The position numbers and the translations under genes were made by a program. The notes under the pieces were generated by a model. The model ran no database searches and had not been told where the DNA came from. It worked only from the letters and a program-made list of their open reading frames with translations. Of a stretch of 64,000 bases of DNA, positions 62,340 to 64,000 are shown piece by piece (the stretch's first letter is position 1; each line of letters opens with the position of its first letter). Source of the DNA: CAZTHK01 sp964613215 (lineage in GTDB: Bacteria; Krumholzibacteriota; Krumholzibacteriia; Krumholzibacteriales; CAZTHK01); assembly GCA_964613215.1 (NCBI GenBank), contig CAZTHK010000016.1, positions 1-64,000 on the forward strand, written 5' to 3'.

Positions 62340-64000
62340 ATGACTGATAAATCATATATGTTTCCCCTTTCATTTGCCCAGCAGAGGCTCTGGTTCATGG
62401 AGCAGCTGGCTCCGGGTAAGCCCTTCTACAATCTGCCGTCGGCTCTGGATATAGAAGGGCCTCTGGAGGCAGAGATAATTAAGAAGAGCCTGAATGAGAT
62501 AGTGAGTAGACACGAAACACTGCGTACCTGCTTTAAGAATGTGGATGGTGAACCCAGACAGGTGGTGCTGGATGCGGTGGAATTTGAAATGCCTCTGATC
62601 GATCTTTCCGGTATTCCTCCGGAGGAGCGCAGCAGAAAGGCTGATTCAATCTGCGCAGAGGAGGGGGTGAAACCGTTCCATCTTTCCTCTCCTCCGCTGT
62701 TCAGGGCCAGGCTGTTAAGAATGAACCGGCTGGAGCATATTCTGATATTCAATATACACCATATAATAGCAGACGGCTGGTCTATGGGGGTGCTGATGGA
62801 TGAAATCAAGAAGCTGTACAATATATTTTCAGGTGATAGCGGGGGCAAGCTGCCCTCTCTCCCCATCCAGTACGCAGATTATGCGGTATGGCAGAGGAGG
62901 CATCTCAGGGGAAGGGTGATGGAATTGCATCTGGAGTACTGGAAGAAGAAGCTGGAGGGAGCTCCACCTGTTCTGAGTCTCCCTTCGGACAGGCCCAGAC
63001 CACCGGTTCCCAGCTTTACCGGGGACAACTATAATTTCCGGCTATCCGGCCATATCCATGATAGGGTTATCAGAATCTCGCGGGATCAGGGAGTTACCAG
63101 CTATATGATATTCATGGCTGCATTTGCTGCTCTGCTCTCCCGTTACAGCTGCCAGGATGATATGGTGGTAGGTTTTCCCATCGCCAACAGAACCAGGGCG
63201 GAGCTGGAAAAACTGATAGGATTCTTCGTCAATACCCTGGTTCTGCGTATCGGCCTCTCCGGCGATCCCACCCTGAAGGAACTGATCCGAAGGGTCAGGG
63301 AGGTGGCTCTGGATGCTTACCAGCACCAGGATCTGCCCTTCGAGGTGCTGGTAAGGGAGTTGAGCCCGGAGAGGGATATCAGCATGAATCCCATCTGTCA
63401 GGTAGTGCTGGCCATGCAGAACACACCCCCCGATACAGAGGAGATCGAGGGACTGGAGATACATCACCGGGAGATAAAGACCGGGACCACCCGCTTCGAC
63501 ATCGCTCTGCATATAAGGGAGGAGAAAGATGGAGGAGGGGTATTCACCGGCAACTGCATATACAGCACCGATCTGTTCGACCGTTCCACCATAGCCGGGA
63601 TGGTGGATAACCTGGTAAAACTGCTGGAGCAGGGATTATCGGATCCCGGCCTTCCCCTCTCCAACATATCCCTGATGGATGCTGAAGAGGAAAGAAAGAT
63701 TCTGATTGATTGGAACAGCACCGGGCGAGAATTATCCGGTCCGGGTACCATCCACGGAATGGTGGAGAAAGCGGTGGCTGTACATCCCGATGATACTGCG
63801 GTGGAGTGTATGGGTGATGACAGCAGGTTATCATACCGTGAGCTCGATTCAATGGCCGGACGGATAGCCGCATTTCTGATCAGAAGAGAGCTGGGGAGGG
63901 AGGCTGCAGTGGGGGTATGTATGAGGCGTTCACCCGGTATGGTGGCTGCAGTACTGGGTATCCTCAGGGCGGGGATGGCATTTGTGCCAATGGATCCCGG
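62340..64000 (+). CDS. Nonribosomal peptide synthetase, C-A... (partial, cut by window end)
   Basis: 553 residues are visible from the ATG at 62340, with no stop before the window end. The C domain (about 8-440) has 'FAQQRLWFMEQLAPGKPFYNLP', HHIIADG at 140-146, 'YADYAVWQRRHLRG', 'IGFFVNTLVLRI' and 'DAYQHQDLPFEVLVREL'. The adenylation domain starts at about 480 ('YRELDSMAGRIAAFLI', 'GILRAGMAFVPMDP') and is cut before its specificity pocket. It starts 18 bases after the previous stop and continues the same operon; at least one more module lies outside. Confidence 0.94.
   Translation, partial: MTDKSYMFPLSFAQQRLWFMEQLAPGKPFYNLPSALDIEGPLEAEIIKKSLNEIVSRHETLRTCFKNVDGEPRQVVLDAVEFEMPLIDLSGIPPEERSRKADSICAEEGVKPFHLSSPPLFRARLLRMNRLEHILIFNIHHIIADGWSMGVLMDEIKKLYNIFSGDSGGKLPSLPIQYADYAVWQRRHLRGRVMELHLEYWKKKLEGAPPVLSLPSDRPRPPVPSFTGDNYNFRLSGHIHDRVIRISRDQGVTSYMIFMAAFAALLSRYSCQDDMVVGFPIANRTRAELEKLIGFFVNTLVLRIGLSGDPTLKELIRRVREVALDAYQHQDLPFEVLVRELSPERDISMNPICQVVLAMQNTPPDTEEIEGLEIHHREIKTGTTRFDIALHIREEKDGGGVFTGNCIYSTDLFDRSTIAGMVDNLVKLLEQGLSDPGLPLSNISLMDAEEERKILIDWNSTGRELSGPGTIHGMVEKAVAVHPDDTAVECMGDDSRLSYRELDSMAGRIAAFLIRRELGREAAVGVCMRRSPGMVAAVLGILRAGMAFVPMDP

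Noticed and set aside
1..64000. tRNA, rRNA, CRISPR array, prophage or insertion sequence
   Set aside because: Intergenic regions were read for cloverleaf, direct repeat-spacer and transposase signals and none was found.

Overview
The window looks like chromosomal DNA from a Gram-negative bacterium. It has TonB, Omp85 and PorV-type outer-membrane proteins, a secretin and a complete type IV pilus. PorV-like proteins, an M6 protease ending in a 'YPNP' domain and FlgD/T9SS-like C-terminal tails point to the FCB superphylum or a neighbouring uncultured lineage. The pilus gene order, however, matches the pil cluster of Myxococcus. Translation starts are often TTG after a strong GGGAGG or GGAGG site, and arginine is written mostly with AGG/AGA. 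No rRNA, tRNA, CRISPR array, prophage or insertion sequence was recognised.

Bases 1-12117 are an envelope operon: the tail of a probable exported protein, a PorV-like barrel, an M6 metalloprotease, two related DUF5683-like membrane proteins, an NHL-type propeller, a 1129-residue surface or outer-membrane protein, and an Omp85 protein. A 690-base gap follows, holding a multi-hairpin element and one copy of a dispersed palindromic repeat. Bases 12742-26059 are mostly metabolism and housekeeping: thiC-dinG, a lone minus-strand secreted protein, hutU, then hutI with a TPR protein and a PHP phosphoesterase, then a TonB-dependent receptor.

Bases 26060-43809 hold the type IV pilus cluster in the order pilB-pilT-pilC-pilS-pilR-pilA-ABC ATPase-permease-TPR-pilD-pilM-N-O-P-Q. 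Three nearly identical sigma-54 promoters lie about 100 bases ahead of pilB, pilA and pilM. The sigma-54 activator pair PilS/PilR is encoded inside the cluster, which suggests one PilR-controlled regulon with three promoters. A TGCAAG-based dyad lies upstream of each and may be the activator site.

Bases 44197-49502 carry rsmD (apparently starting at CTG), coaD, an aminotransferase, a FAD-linked oxidase and obg. From 49962 to the end of the window runs an open hybrid NRPS-PKS locus: C-A-PCP, then KS-AT-KR-DH-ACP (unusual domain order), then C-A-PCP with a proline-like specificity code, then C-A... cut by the window end. The genes overlap or nearly touch and would work as one assembly line. The first module begins with a condensation domain, so the product may be an acylated peptide-polyketide. 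No thioesterase, PPTase or exporter is visible here. The A-PCP part of the third enzyme has codon use unlike the C domain before it, suggesting module exchange.
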